Assembly: GCF_049472655.1 (NCBI RefSeq)
Contig: NZ_JAQNCS010000007.1
Coordinates: forward strand, 1 to 64,000
Reading direction: 5' to 3'
Length of the DNA: 64,000 bases
Origin: Deferribacter abyssi
Lineage (GTDB): Bacteria; Chrysiogenota; Deferribacteres; Deferribacterales; Deferribacteraceae
A model generated the notes under the pieces. It was not told the DNA's origin and did not search any database. It saw only the letters and a list, made by a program, of their open reading frames with translations. Positions 44,059-52,681 of the stretch are shown here, piece after piece (position 1 is the stretch's first letter; each line of letters starts with the position of its first letter). The position numbers were made by a program, and so were the translations under genes.

Positions 44059-44909
44059 TATAATTCATCCACAATAGCAGAAAAATCTTTATCACCCTTA
44101 CCAGTTATACTAAGCGCCCTATACAACTCTTTAACCATTGATGACATAATTGAAGGAAAACCTACATCTCTTGCAAGGTCATAATAACACTCAAGATCTT
44201 TTATTAATGTATCCACATCAAAATGAGGATCATAATCTTTTTCAAGAATCTTCAATTTTTTACCTCTTAAAACAAGGCTATCACCTGCTCCATTCTCTAA
44301 CAATTCGATAGCAAGTTTCCTATCCATACCCATAAATTCACATACACGTATAGCCTCTTTCAACACTGCCATAAAATTCCCAAGCACCATATTATTTACA
44401 AGTTTAAATCTTGTAGCCACGCCAACTTGTTCAAAATGAAATACTTTGTTTCCAAAAAGGGACAAAATATGCTCCACCTTATCAAAAATCACTTTTTTAC
44501 ACCCAGCTAGAACTGTAAGCGAACCACTCTTTGCTGGAACAACACTACCAATTATGGGAGTTTCCACATAAAAATTTCTACTAGATTCTACTTTATCAGC
44601 AATCTCTTCTACATCTTTAAAATGATTAGTAGTTGTGTCAATCACAATTTTACCTTCAATACTTTTAGAAAAAAGTCCTTTTTCACTAAACAGTACCTCT
44701 TTTACACTTTCACTATCGTAAAGATTTAAAACAACTATATCTATGCCCTCATCCCATATCTGATAAGGCAAATCCTTTTTTATAATATCATATTTTTCCA
44801 TTTTCTCCTTTGTTCTGTTCCACCCCACTATTTCCACTTTGTGGCTTAATAGATTTTCCACCATCGCAGCCCCAAGCTTACCAAAACCAACAAAACCAAT
44901 CTTTATCAT
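44055..44909 (-). CDS. NAD(P)-dependent beta-hydroxyacid dehydrogenase family protein
   Basis: 284 aa. The Rossmann motif GFGKLGAAMVENLL is at the N-terminus, the substrate-binding GSVVPAKSGSLTVLAGC at about 123, and the catalytic lysine region RFKLVNNMVLGNFMAVLKEA at about 167. It belongs to the 3-hydroxyisobutyrate/glyoxylate-succinic semialdehyde reductase family. The exact substrate is unknown. Its start overlaps the RidA stop (ATGA), so the two are translationally coupled. Confidence 0.88.
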   Translation of the reverse strand: MIKIGFVGFGKLGAAMVENLLSHKVEIVGWNRTKEKMEKYDIIKKDLPYQIWDEGIDIVVLNLYDSESVKEVLFSEKGLFSKSIEGKIVIDTTTNHFKDVEEIADKVESSRNFYVETPIIGSVVPAKSGSLTVLAGCKKVIFDKVEHILSLFGNKVFHFEQVGVATRFKLVNNMVLGNFMAVLKEAIRVCEFMGMDRKLAIELLENGAGDSLVLRGKKLKILEKDYDPHFDVDTLIKDLECYYDLARDVGFPSIMSSMVKELYRALSITGKGDKDFSAIVDELY

Positions 44910-45292
44910 TCCCTACCCCCCTTTATACATATAGCATCTATTTCAACATTTACATCTTTTGGTAATCTTGAGACTTCAATCACCGCTCTTGCAGGTCTGT
45001 GACTATCAAAAACTTTTGCATAAACTTCATTTATTTTAGCAAAATCGTTCATATTTTTTAGATAAATTGTTACTTTTGCGATGTCATACAAAGAAAAACC
45101 TGCATCTTCAACAATTTTTACAAGATTATTCAAAACCAAACTTACTTCAGATTCAATATCTGAATTTAAAATTTCATTGGTTGAAGGATCTATCGGTATC
45201 TGCCCTGAGACAAAAAGCATATTTCCAATTTTAACAGCCTGAGAATAAGGTCCAATAGCTTTTGGTGCTCTTGAGGTATTAATATATTCCAT
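44906..45292 (-). CDS. ridA: RidA family reactive enamine/imine deaminase
   Basis: 128 aa, typical length. It begins EYINTSRAPKAIGPYSQAVK and has GQIPIDPSTNEIL, a conserved Arg in SHRPARAVIEVSRLP, and a Glu near the C-terminus (VNVEIDAICI). It hydrolyses reactive 2-aminoacrylate-type intermediates released by PLP enzymes. The start at 45292 follows GGAGG; the frame extends 4 codons further. It sits in an operon between a methyltransferase-like gene and the dehydrogenase. Confidence 0.92.
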   Translation of the reverse strand: MEYINTSRAPKAIGPYSQAVKIGNMLFVSGQIPIDPSTNEILNSDIESEVSLVLNNLVKIVEDAGFSLYDIAKVTIYLKNMNDFAKINEVYAKVFDSHRPARAVIEVSRLPKDVNVEIDAICIKGGRE

Positions 45293-45306
45293 GATAACCT
45301 CCAATA

Positions 45307-45990
45307 CTAAATTTTCATACCTGTAATCACTTTCCAGATAAAATAAAATTCCGAATCAACTCTATCAAGAAATTTGAAAAACTTTGTATATTCATTATCA
45401 GTTTTAAACAAATAAGGTTTAAAATTGTTCAATGCAAAAAATTTTTTAAGTTCATCCATACTGATATCTTGAATAATTTCATCTTCCTTCAAATTAATAA
45501 AAATGTTGCTTAGACCATTTTTTAGAGAAGAATACCATCTCTTTAATTTTTCATAAACAGGTATTTCACTCCCAGCACTTAAAACTTCAAGAACATTCTT
45601 ACCATTTCTACCATATACCTGAGGATACACAACCAATAAAAATTTCCCACCAACATTTAAGCTCAAATTAATAGCATAAATAACATCGTACAATGGCTGA
45701 AAATTAAATGTGCCACATACAGATAATATAAAATCTACTTTTACTTTAGAGAGTGTATAAGCAAGATTTACCTCATATCTCAGAGGAATAGTATTTTTAT
45801 AATTTTGCATTCTCTCTTTACTAACGACATAAACCCTTTTAAAATTTTTTTTATCAGCTAAGTGTCTTGCAGTTATATAGTCATTGAATGATATATCACA
45901 TGCATTTAAACCATACCCAGTTTCAATATCTAACCCATCAAAAAGCTTTAAAAAAGTAAGATAATCCCCTTCTATTTGTGTAAAATTCAT
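45307..45990 (-). CDS. Possible SAM-dependent methyltransferase-like protein, unknown
   Basis: 227 aa from the ATG at 45990, which follows AGGTGA. The secondary-structure pattern (VDFILSVCGTFNF, INLSLNVGGKFLLVVYPQV) resembles the later strands of a Rossmann methyltransferase, but the glycine-rich SAM motif is not clear. I cannot assign a function. It lies 14 nt upstream of ridA and is probably co-transcribed with it. Confidence 0.6.
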   Translation of the reverse strand: MNFTQIEGDYLTFLKLFDGLDIETGYGLNACDISFNDYITARHLADKKNFKRVYVVSKERMQNYKNTIPLRYEVNLAYTLSKVKVDFILSVCGTFNFQPLYDVIYAINLSLNVGGKFLLVVYPQVYGRNGKNVLEVLSAGSEIPVYEKLKRWYSSLKNGLSNIFINLKEDEIIQDISMDELKKFFALNNFKPYLFKTDNEYTKFFKFLDRVDSEFYFIWKVITGMKI

Positions 45991-46133
45991 AATTATCACC
46001 TTTTAAAATTTTTGATAATTAAATTTTAATTTACTGTTACGTTTTTTTAAGATATATAATTTAAACAAACATTTCAATAAGATAATTATGCTCGTATTTA
46101 CGAGAAACTAAGAGTTTGATGAAGAGGGTTAAA

Positions 46134-47108
46134 ATGACATTAAATGAAGTCATGGAACTTGTCAAAGATGATATAAAAGAAGTAGAAGAAGAATTGCTTA
46201 AGAACCTCGATTCTGAAGTGCAAATGGTCAATGAAGTAGCATCCTACGTTTTTAGAAGTGGGGGTAAAAGACTTCGTCCAATATTTTTAATTCTCTCTTC
46301 CAAATTAGCAGGCTATGAAGGAAAACGTGCTACTACTTTAAGTGGAGTTGTTGAGTATATCCATACTGCTACTTTACTTCATGATGACGTTATTGATGGG
46401 GCAAAATACAGAAGAGGTAAAAAATCTGCCAATAACGTTTTTGGAAATGATATAACAGTATTATGCGGGGATTTTCTTTACTCAAGAGCTTTCGTCAATC
46501 TTGTTAAAGATGGCGACAGTGATGTACAGATGATCCTTGCCACTGCTGCCAAAACAATGAGTGAAGGTGAAGTGTTTCAATTAGTTAAAACGGCAAACTT
46601 CGATTTAACTATGGAAGATTATTTAAAAATCATATACTGCAAAACAGCAGTTCTTTTCTCAAGCTGTTGTGAAATAGGAGCAGTACTTGCAAAAACATCT
46701 TTTAAAGAAAGAAAAAACTTAAAAGAATTTGGTAGGCTCGTAGGTATTGCATTCCAAATGAGTGATGATATTTTGGATTATCTTGGCGAAGAAGAAAAAA
46801 CTGGCAAAAAACCAGGTACTGATTTAAGAGAAGGTAAAATGACCCTTCCTTTGTTACTTTTAAGAGACATAGCCACAGATGAAGAAAAAAAGATGCTCCA
46901 CGAAATAATTCTTGACGAAAACAACTCTGACAAAAATCTAAGTTATATAATTGATCTTCTTAATAAATACAAAATCAAACAAAAAGCAGAAAATTATGTG
47001 GATAGTTTCATTAATGATGCTAAAACTAAATTAGATATATTTCCAGATTCTAAGTATAAAGACGCTCTTCTTTTTTTAAGTGAATACGTTATCAAAAGAG
47101 ATCGATGA
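46134..47108 (+). CDS. Polyprenyl synthetase (octaprenyl/heptaprenyl diphosphate synthase type)
   Basis: 324 aa. The first Asp-rich motif is HDDVIDGAKYRRG (about 88) and the second QMSDDILDYLG (about 211). SGGKRLRPIF and GDFLYSRAF are also characteristic. It extends farnesyl or geranylgeranyl diphosphate to the long side chain of menaquinone. The ATG at 46134 follows GAGGG; the frame opens at 46116. It heads a seven-gene plus-strand run. Its stop overlaps the next start (ATGA). Confidence 0.92.
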   Translation: MTLNEVMELVKDDIKEVEEELLKNLDSEVQMVNEVASYVFRSGGKRLRPIFLILSSKLAGYEGKRATTLSGVVEYIHTATLLHDDVIDGAKYRRGKKSANNVFGNDITVLCGDFLYSRAFVNLVKDGDSDVQMILATAAKTMSEGEVFQLVKTANFDLTMEDYLKIIYCKTAVLFSSCCEIGAVLAKTSFKERKNLKEFGRLVGIAFQMSDDILDYLGEEEKTGKKPGTDLREGKMTLPLLLLRDIATDEEKKMLHEIILDENNSDKNLSYIIDLLNKYKIKQKAENYVDSFINDAKTKLDIFPDSKYKDALLFLSEYVIKRDR

Positions 47109-48088
47109 TCGTAGAAGCAAAATTTTATGAAAAATTACCTGAAAACAAAGTACAATGTACACTCTGTCCCCATAATTGTATAATAAAAGATGGCAAAACA
47201 GGATTATGTCTTATAAGAAAAAACGAAAAAGGTATTCTTTATCAAACTTCATATAATGAAGTGAGCTCAATAGCTATTGATCCTATAGAAAAAAAACCTT
47301 TATACCATTTCTACCCTTCATCAAGCATTTTATCAATAGGTACGAATGGATGTAACCTTAAATGTCCATTTTGTCAAAATTGGCAAATAGCAACAACCAT
47401 AACAAATAGGAAAATAATAAATCCTGATCTTTTGAAAAAATTTGCTATCATGCATAATTCTATAGGCATCGCATATACCTACAATGAGCCTTTTATCTGC
47501 TATGAATTTATCCTTGATTGTGCAAAAGTTTTTAATAACGCAGGATTGAAAAATGTTTTTGTCACAAATGGACAAATAAATTATGAACCTTTGATGGAAT
47601 TAGCTCCATATATTGATGCAGCTAACATTGACATTAAAGGATTTACAAACCATTTTTATAAATGGATTAATGGTGATTTAACCACTACACTAAATACTAT
47701 TGAACTGCTATTCAAAAAAGGAACCCATATAGAGCTAACAAATCTTATAATAACAAACAAAAATGATGACATTGATAGTTTTGATGAGATGTGTAGGTGG
47801 ATTGCAGATATAAGCGATAATATACCATTGCATATCTCGAAATATTTTCCAAATTACAAATTCAAAGAACCATCTACACCGCTTGAAACATTAAGAAATT
47901 TTTATAAAATTGCAAAAAAGCATTTAAAATATGTCTATATAGGAAATGCTCAAATACAAAATACAACGGATACCTTCTGTCCAAAATGTAATCAACTTTT
48001 GATTGAACGTAATTATTATCAAACAAAATGTCATATAAATGAGCCAATATGTCCAGAGTGTTCAGAAAAGCTTTACTTTGTTTTATAA
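47105..48088 (+). CDS. Radical SAM enzyme of the AmmeMemoRadiSam type
   Basis: 327 aa. The cluster motif is CNLKCPFCQNW (about 79-89). An upstream Cys group, CTLCPHNC...CLIRKN, and a C-terminal zinc-ribbon-like region (CPKCNQ, CPECSEK) are present, and IAYTYNEPFICYEFILD is typical of this family (COG1180 relatives of pyruvate-formate-lyase activases). The family usually co-occurs with AMMECR1 and Memo-like proteins, which are not seen here. Function is unknown. Its end overlaps the ApbE gene by about 40 nt. Confidence 0.88.
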   Translation: MIVEAKFYEKLPENKVQCTLCPHNCIIKDGKTGLCLIRKNEKGILYQTSYNEVSSIAIDPIEKKPLYHFYPSSSILSIGTNGCNLKCPFCQNWQIATTITNRKIINPDLLKKFAIMHNSIGIAYTYNEPFICYEFILDCAKVFNNAGLKNVFVTNGQINYEPLMELAPYIDAANIDIKGFTNHFYKWINGDLTTTLNTIELLFKKGTHIELTNLIITNKNDDIDSFDEMCRWIADISDNIPLHISKYFPNYKFKEPSTPLETLRNFYKIAKKHLKYVYIGNAQIQNTTDTFCPKCNQLLIERNYYQTKCHINEPICPECSEKLYFVL

Positions 48089-49005
48089 CTTTATTGATAA
48101 TCTCTTGTTCAAACCAAAGTAATTATGAAACCAACAGTTTTTATGTGCTTGGAACAATCTTAAATATTACACTACCTAAATCAAAAAATAATTTTTTTAA
48201 CATAACATACAAATTCATAAAAAAGAAAGAAGATAAAATTAACAGCTTCTATAATAAATTCAACTCATCTCCTATTTACACTAAAATAGTAATTGATGAT
48301 GAAATTTACAATCTATTGAAAAAAGCTCAATTCTTTTACAATATTTCAAAACATAAGTTTGATATTAGTATATATACTCTTACATCTCTGTACGGTTTTC
48401 CAGAAGGACCTTTTAAAATACCTTCAAATAAAAACATAGACAATGCCATGAAAATGATTGGTTTAAAAAATATACAACTTAATAGAAATCATATAATTAA
48501 ATTAACTAACCTTAAAATCGATATGGGAGCCTATGCAAAAGGGTATATAGTAGATGAAGCAATCGAATTATTGAAAAAAAACGGTATTGAAAGTGCCATC
48601 GTGGACGCTGGCGGAGATCTTTTTGCACTCGGCCTAAAGAATGGTAATAAATGGCGTATAGCAATAAAACATCCTGATACAGAAAATAGTTTTTTAAGTA
48701 TTGTAAATGTTTCAAATAAGGCTGTTGTTACCAGTGGAAATTACGAACGCTTTTTCATTACTAAAGATGGGAAAAAAATTATTCATATATTCGATGCCAC
48801 TACAGGTAAAAGTGCCAACAATTATAAAAGTATATCTGTCATAGCAAATACTACAGAATTGGCAGATGGACTAAGTACTCTTTTTTTCTTGCTATCTTTG
48901 AAAGAAATAGAAAACCTGTGCTCAAGATTTAATACCCCTACCCTTGTTTACACCCTTGATAACAAAATTATTAAACTATGTTCTTGGGAAACTTATGAAA
49001 ATTAA
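48049..49005 (+). CDS. apbE: FAD:protein FMN transferase (ApbE), lipoprotein
   Basis: 318 aa. A lipoprotein signal ends LLIISCSNQ. The ApbE domain follows with TNSFYVLGTILNITLP, KIDMGAYAKGYIVDEA, GGDLFALG, and a late HIFDATTGK with ELADGLSTLFFLL. It attaches FMN covalently to Thr in periplasmic redox proteins such as RnfG/RnfD and NqrC. No such target is in the window. ATG 48049 is used; an in-frame GTG at 48058 is a possible alternative. The operon partners are typical (NusG domain II, Gx transporter). Confidence 0.9.
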   Translation: MSRVFRKALLCFITLLIISCSNQSNYETNSFYVLGTILNITLPKSKNNFFNITYKFIKKKEDKINSFYNKFNSSPIYTKIVIDDEIYNLLKKAQFFYNISKHKFDISIYTLTSLYGFPEGPFKIPSNKNIDNAMKMIGLKNIQLNRNHIIKLTNLKIDMGAYAKGYIVDEAIELLKKNGIESAIVDAGGDLFALGLKNGNKWRIAIKHPDTENSFLSIVNVSNKAVVTSGNYERFFITKDGKKIIHIFDATTGKSANNYKSISVIANTTELADGLSTLFFLLSLKEIENLCSRFNTPTLVYTLDNKIIKLCSWETYEN

Positions 49006-49348
49006 GACACTTGATTTTATTGTAATCATATTACTTATAATCATATCCATCTACCCACTATTTAAAAAAAATACTGGAAATAAACAACTATATCTGCTAG
49101 TTAATGATAAAAAAATTAAACTTCCTTTTAAAAACAAAACTATTAACTTAAAACACAGTTTTAATAAAAACATCATAATTGAAATTAGTAAAGAAAAAGC
49201 TCGCATTTTAAAATCTGACTGTCCCTTACAAACATGTGTTAAAACAGGCTGGATATCCAACTGTAATGATGCTACCGTTTGTATTCCTAATAAAGTAGCA
49301 TTAATAATTGAGTGTAAAGAAAATGAATACGATGCTATCTCAAAATAA
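48995..49348 (+). CDS. NusG domain II-containing membrane-anchored protein
   Basis: 117 aa. The start is at ATG 48995, overlapping the apbE end, although the frame opens at 48944. One N-terminal membrane helix (about 6-22, DFIVIILLIIISIYPLF) is followed by a small beta domain with SDCPLQTCVKTGWISN and ATVCIPNKVALIIE, the conserved Cys pattern of stand-alone NusG domain II proteins. These are regularly found between apbE and a Gx transporter gene. Exact function is unknown. Confidence 0.82.
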   Translation: MKIKTLDFIVIILLIIISIYPLFKKNTGNKQLYLLVNDKKIKLPFKNKTINLKHSFNKNIIIEISKEKARILKSDCPLQTCVKTGWISNCNDATVCIPNKVALIIECKENEYDAISK

Positions 49349-49832
49349 AAAGATAGCCCTTTTATCCATTTTTTCAGCTATAACAGTAATCCTTGGTTAT
49401 CTTGAAAATTTTATACCTTTGCCGTTTCCAGGAATAAAACTCGGTATAAGTAATATAGGTATAATGTTATCTATTTACACATTAGGTTTCAGCTACTCCC
49501 TTGCAATAGTTACATTAAAATCATTAATTGTCCCTTTTTTCACAGGAAATGTCATTGTTAAAATTGCACTTGGCATGCCAGCCTCGTTTGCCTCATTTTT
49601 AATCATGTATACTTACTTTTTTTTAACCAAAAACTATTCTTCTCCTCTATCCACTGGAGCTTTAGGGGCATTTTTTCACATTCTAACCCAATTTTTTGTA
49701 GCAAAACAGCTTTTTATAAAAAATCTTGCAATTTTTAAGATTTTCCCTTATTTTTCATTGTTATCTGTCATTATGGGTATGTTGACGGGAATTATAACAT
49801 ATAAAATTTTAAAAATTTTAAATAACTATTGA
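49323..49832 (+). CDS. Gx transporter family protein (HepS-like/ECF S-component-like)
   Basis: 169 aa with five to six hydrophobic segments. SAITVILGYLENFIPLPFPG and IKLGISNIGIMLSIYTLG are typical of the Gx_transp family, sometimes annotated as heptaprenyl diphosphate synthase component I. Role and substrate are not established. A polyprenyl synthase four genes upstream fits the historic annotation. Start 49323 (ATG) is preferred over a TTG at 49308. It overlaps the preceding gene by 26 nt. Confidence 0.8.
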   Translation: MNTMLSQNKKIALLSIFSAITVILGYLENFIPLPFPGIKLGISNIGIMLSIYTLGFSYSLAIVTLKSLIVPFFTGNVIVKIALGMPASFASFLIMYTYFFLTKNYSSPLSTGALGAFFHILTQFFVAKQLFIKNLAIFKIFPYFSLLSVIMGMLTGIITYKILKILNNY

Positions 49833-49840
49833 GGCATATA

Positions 49841-50428
49841 ATGTATCAAAAAGTAATATTAGCTAGTGGTTCTCCCAGACGAAGAGCATTATTATCAAAA
49901 CTTGGGATAAACTTTCAGTACGTTACTTCCACTATAGATGAACAATTAAACCATAACAAAAATATCGTGGAAGAAGTTGTAAGACTTGCTACTATGAAAG
50001 CGTATGATGTAGCCAGAATTTACGATGAAGCATTTATAATCGGAGCAGATACTGTTGTAGTATGTGAAGGTAAGGTACTTGGTAAACCTCTAACAAAAGA
50101 AAACGCTATAGAAATGTTAAAATTTCTAAGCGGCAAAAAACATCAAGTCATCACTGGAGTAGCGGTAATTAATAAAAATGTAAAGTTCATAAAACAGTTT
50201 CATGACATCACTGATGTTTATTTTAAAAAATTAAATGACGACTTAATAAAATGGTATGTAGAAAATGATGAACCTTTTGATAAAGCAGGAGCTTATGGGA
50301 TCCAAAGTATGGGATGTCTTCTAGTTGAAAAAATTGTAGGTAGCTATGAAAATGTAGTAGGTTTACCAGTCGCAAAACTCTTTGACGTTTTTAAAGAAAT
50401 AGGAATTAGTCCTTATAGGGGGTTATAG
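49841..50428 (+). CDS. maf: Maf family nucleotide pyrophosphatase
   Basis: 195 aa. N-terminal LASGSPRRRALLSKLGI, the catalytic region IIGADTVVV, LGKPLTKENAIEML, and DKAGAYGIQSMG are all Maf signatures. It hydrolyses non-canonical or modified nucleoside triphosphates such as dTTP/UTP or m7GTP. The ATG at 49841 follows the TGAGG of the previous stop region. Its stop overlaps the next GTG start by one base. Confidence 0.93.
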   Translation: MYQKVILASGSPRRRALLSKLGINFQYVTSTIDEQLNHNKNIVEEVVRLATMKAYDVARIYDEAFIIGADTVVVCEGKVLGKPLTKENAIEMLKFLSGKKHQVITGVAVINKNVKFIKQFHDITDVYFKKLNDDLIKWYVENDEPFDKAGAYGIQSMGCLLVEKIVGSYENVVGLPVAKLFDVFKEIGISPYRGL

Positions 50429-51975
50429 TGGAATTTAAAAATCTTGCTGATATGCTAACAAAAAATGCTAAAAAATTTAAAAACAAAAAATATCTATTCT
50501 TTGAAAATCAAAAATATACATATAACCAAGTAAATAAACTTACAAATAAATGTGCTCACGCTTTACTTCGTCTTGGTTTGAAAAAAGGTGAAAGAGTAGC
50601 TATTCTTCTTGATAACTCTCCCGAATTTATATTTTCATTTTTTGGAATCACAAAATGTGGTGCAATTGCTGTTCCTATAAATAATTTCTTAAAAGAAGAA
50701 GAAATTACATATATCCTTAATGATTGTAATGTAAAATTTTTAATTACTTCCGAAAACTATAAAGACCTTTTTCCATATTTAAAAAGCAATACAACATCTT
50801 TAGAAAATATATTAACCTACGATTTTTCTTCTCCTGATTCTGTAAACCTAAATGAACTTATAACCAACGAATCCGATGAAAATCTGCCTTGTGATTTTGA
50901 TTCTGAGGACTTAGCAGTCCTAATATACACATCAGGAACCACTGGTAACCCAAAAGGTGCAATGTTATCCCATAAAAATCTTCTTTCCAATTGTTATAGC
51001 ACAACTCAAGCTTATAAAATAAATGTTAGAGACAGATTTCTACTCTTTCTTCCAATGTTTCATTCATATGCATTTACAACTTGTGTACTACTTCCTACTT
51101 TTGTTGGTTGCTCAATTATTATTTTGCGTTCTGTTATGGAATTAAGAAGTAAAAAATTTAAAAATATTCTTCTTTTTAAAAGACCTACTTTTTTCTTAGG
51201 TGTACCACAAGTTTACTCAGCGCTTTCAAAAGCTAAATTGCCAAATTGGTTTATTAAATTTCTGTATCCTGTAAGGATACATGTAAGTGGTGGAGCACCT
51301 TTGCCTGAAGAAATTTTAAACACTTTTAAAGAGAAATTTAGAAAACCTATCCTTGAAGGATATGGACTTTCTGAAGCATCTCCAGTAGTTTCTGCCAACA
51401 GAATTGAATGGCAAAAACCCTATTCTGTAGGACTTCCTTTACCAGATGTTGAGGTAAAAGTGGTTAATGATGAAGAAGAAGAATTGCCTATAGGTGAGAT
51501 TGGTGAATTGATTGTAAAAGGTCCAAATATTATGAAGGGATATTGGAATTTACCAGAAGCAACTGCTCAAGCAATAAGAAATGGTTGGTTATTCACTGGA
51601 GATATGGCAAAATTGGATGAAGATGGTTTTATTTATATTGTCGATAGAAAAAAAGATTTAATAATTGTAAAAGGAATTAATGTATATCCGAGGGAAATAG
51701 AAGAGCTTCTCTACCAATACCCAGGAATTGAGGCAGCTGCAGTAATAGGAATACCAGATGAAGCAAGCGGAGAAGTTCCTATTGCTTATATAATGCCAGC
51801 AGATGGAGTAGAATTAAAAGAAAAAGATATAAAAAATTATCTTAAAGAACACCTTGCAAACTATAAATTACCAAGAAAAATAATTTTTGCTAAAGAATTA
51901 CCCATGACAGCCACAGGCAAAGTGTTAAAAAGAAAATTAAAAGAACTTGTTTTAAAAGATTTTAAAAATAAATAA
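50428..51975 (+). CDS. AMP-dependent acyl-CoA synthetase (long-chain fatty acid-CoA ligase-like)
   Basis: 515 aa, ANL superfamily. The P-loop-like A3 motif LIYTSGTTGNPKGAMLSHKN is at about 166-185, YGLSEASPV at about 312, the hinge TGDMAKLDEDGFIYIVDRKKD at about 390 (split across the A7-A8 core), and the catalytic Lys in PMTATGKVLKRKL. It activates a carboxylic acid to its CoA ester; chain length cannot be told. The GTG start overlaps the maf stop, with AGGGGG upstream. It is the last gene of the operon. Confidence 0.9.
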   Translation: MEFKNLADMLTKNAKKFKNKKYLFFENQKYTYNQVNKLTNKCAHALLRLGLKKGERVAILLDNSPEFIFSFFGITKCGAIAVPINNFLKEEEITYILNDCNVKFLITSENYKDLFPYLKSNTTSLENILTYDFSSPDSVNLNELITNESDENLPCDFDSEDLAVLIYTSGTTGNPKGAMLSHKNLLSNCYSTTQAYKINVRDRFLLFLPMFHSYAFTTCVLLPTFVGCSIIILRSVMELRSKKFKNILLFKRPTFFLGVPQVYSALSKAKLPNWFIKFLYPVRIHVSGGAPLPEEILNTFKEKFRKPILEGYGLSEASPVVSANRIEWQKPYSVGLPLPDVEVKVVNDEEEELPIGEIGELIVKGPNIMKGYWNLPEATAQAIRNGWLFTGDMAKLDEDGFIYIVDRKKDLIIVKGINVYPREIEELLYQYPGIEAAAVIGIPDEASGEVPIAYIMPADGVELKEKDIKNYLKEHLANYKLPRKIIFAKELPMTATGKVLKRKLKELVLKDFKNK

Positions 51976-52014
51976 TTAAAAAACTTAAATTAATAATAAT
52001 CACAGTCTTCATCG

Positions 52015-52048
52015 GTGTAAAATCTACACAATTGTGTAAATTTTACAC
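52015..52048. promoter_or_regulatory. Tandem dyads GTGTA-N5-TACAC forming a 34-bp palindrome
   Basis: GTGTAAAATCTACAC (52015-52029) and GTGTAAATTTTACAC (52034-52048) are two dyads 19 bp apart. Together they form a 34-bp palindrome with 17-bp arms and a single mismatch. It lies 39 nt after the ligase stop and about 125 nt before a small exported-protein gene. It has no U-run, so a repressor-binding site is more likely than a terminator, though a hairpin terminator is possible. Confidence 0.5.
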
Positions 52049-52172
52049 AATTTCATTAACATTGCGAAATCAAATATACCTAGATTATCAACAACTTATC
52101 AATTTACCCTTCTTGGCACACACTATGCTCTATATTAAAACGTAGATTAAAGACATATAAGGAGGTGCAATC

Positions 52173-52544
52173 ATGAAAAAATTAATAATCTTAACAACAA
52201 TCTTAGTTTTTGGTACAACTTTAGTGTTTGCCAAAGGGTCTAGATTTGGTAGAGGTTTTGGTTTAAGCCAAGGTTATGGACCAGGATATTGTGTAGGTTA
52301 CAGTTATGGTGTTAATTTTCATGGTCCAACAAACCAATTAACAGAAGAATATGCAAAAAATGCTGTTGAAAAAATACTTAAAGCTAACTTCAAAGGATAT
52401 ACAATAAAAGGAGTAGAAAAATTCAGAGTACCTAGAGGTACAATTTATGAAATTAATGTTACAGATACTGTAGGAAACACATTTAAATTTCGTGTTAATC
52501 CTTGGGGTTCAGTTAGAGGGCCTTTCCCTATCTACAACAATTAA
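52173..52544 (+). CDS. Small exported Gly/Tyr-rich protein with PepSY-like C-terminus
   Basis: 123 aa with a signal peptide (KKLIILTTILVFGTTLVFA). A Gly/Tyr-rich stretch (about 22-50, with GRGFGLSQGYGPGY) precedes an alpha-beta module (TEEYAKNAVEKILKANFKGY to the end) that resembles one PepSY-type repeat. No catalytic residues are evident. AAGGAGGTG precedes the ATG. A promoter-like TTGGCA (52113-52118) with TTAAAA 16 nt on lies upstream. It is monocistronic, with a hairpin after the stop. Confidence 0.7.
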   Translation: MKKLIILTTILVFGTTLVFAKGSRFGRGFGLSQGYGPGYCVGYSYGVNFHGPTNQLTEEYAKNAVEKILKANFKGYTIKGVEKFRVPRGTIYEINVTDTVGNTFKFRVNPWGSVRGPFPIYNN

Positions 52545-52549
52545 CAATT

Positions 52550-52565
52550 GCCGCTGAAAAGCGGC
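52550..52565 (+). terminator. GC hairpin after the small exported-protein gene
   Basis: Stem GCCGCT (52550-52555) pairs with AGCGGC (52560-52565) around a GAAA tetraloop. The following ATCTCATTGTTT is only moderately T-rich. It lies 6 nt after the stop codon. Confidence 0.7.
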
Positions 52566-52681
52566 ATCTCATTGTTTAATATTTATGTAAAACCTTTATA
52601 TCTTAAGTTGCCACTAATGGTCAATCATCAGAAATTAAATTTTAAAATCTTTTAATTAATACGGATTTTAAAAGTTTATTT

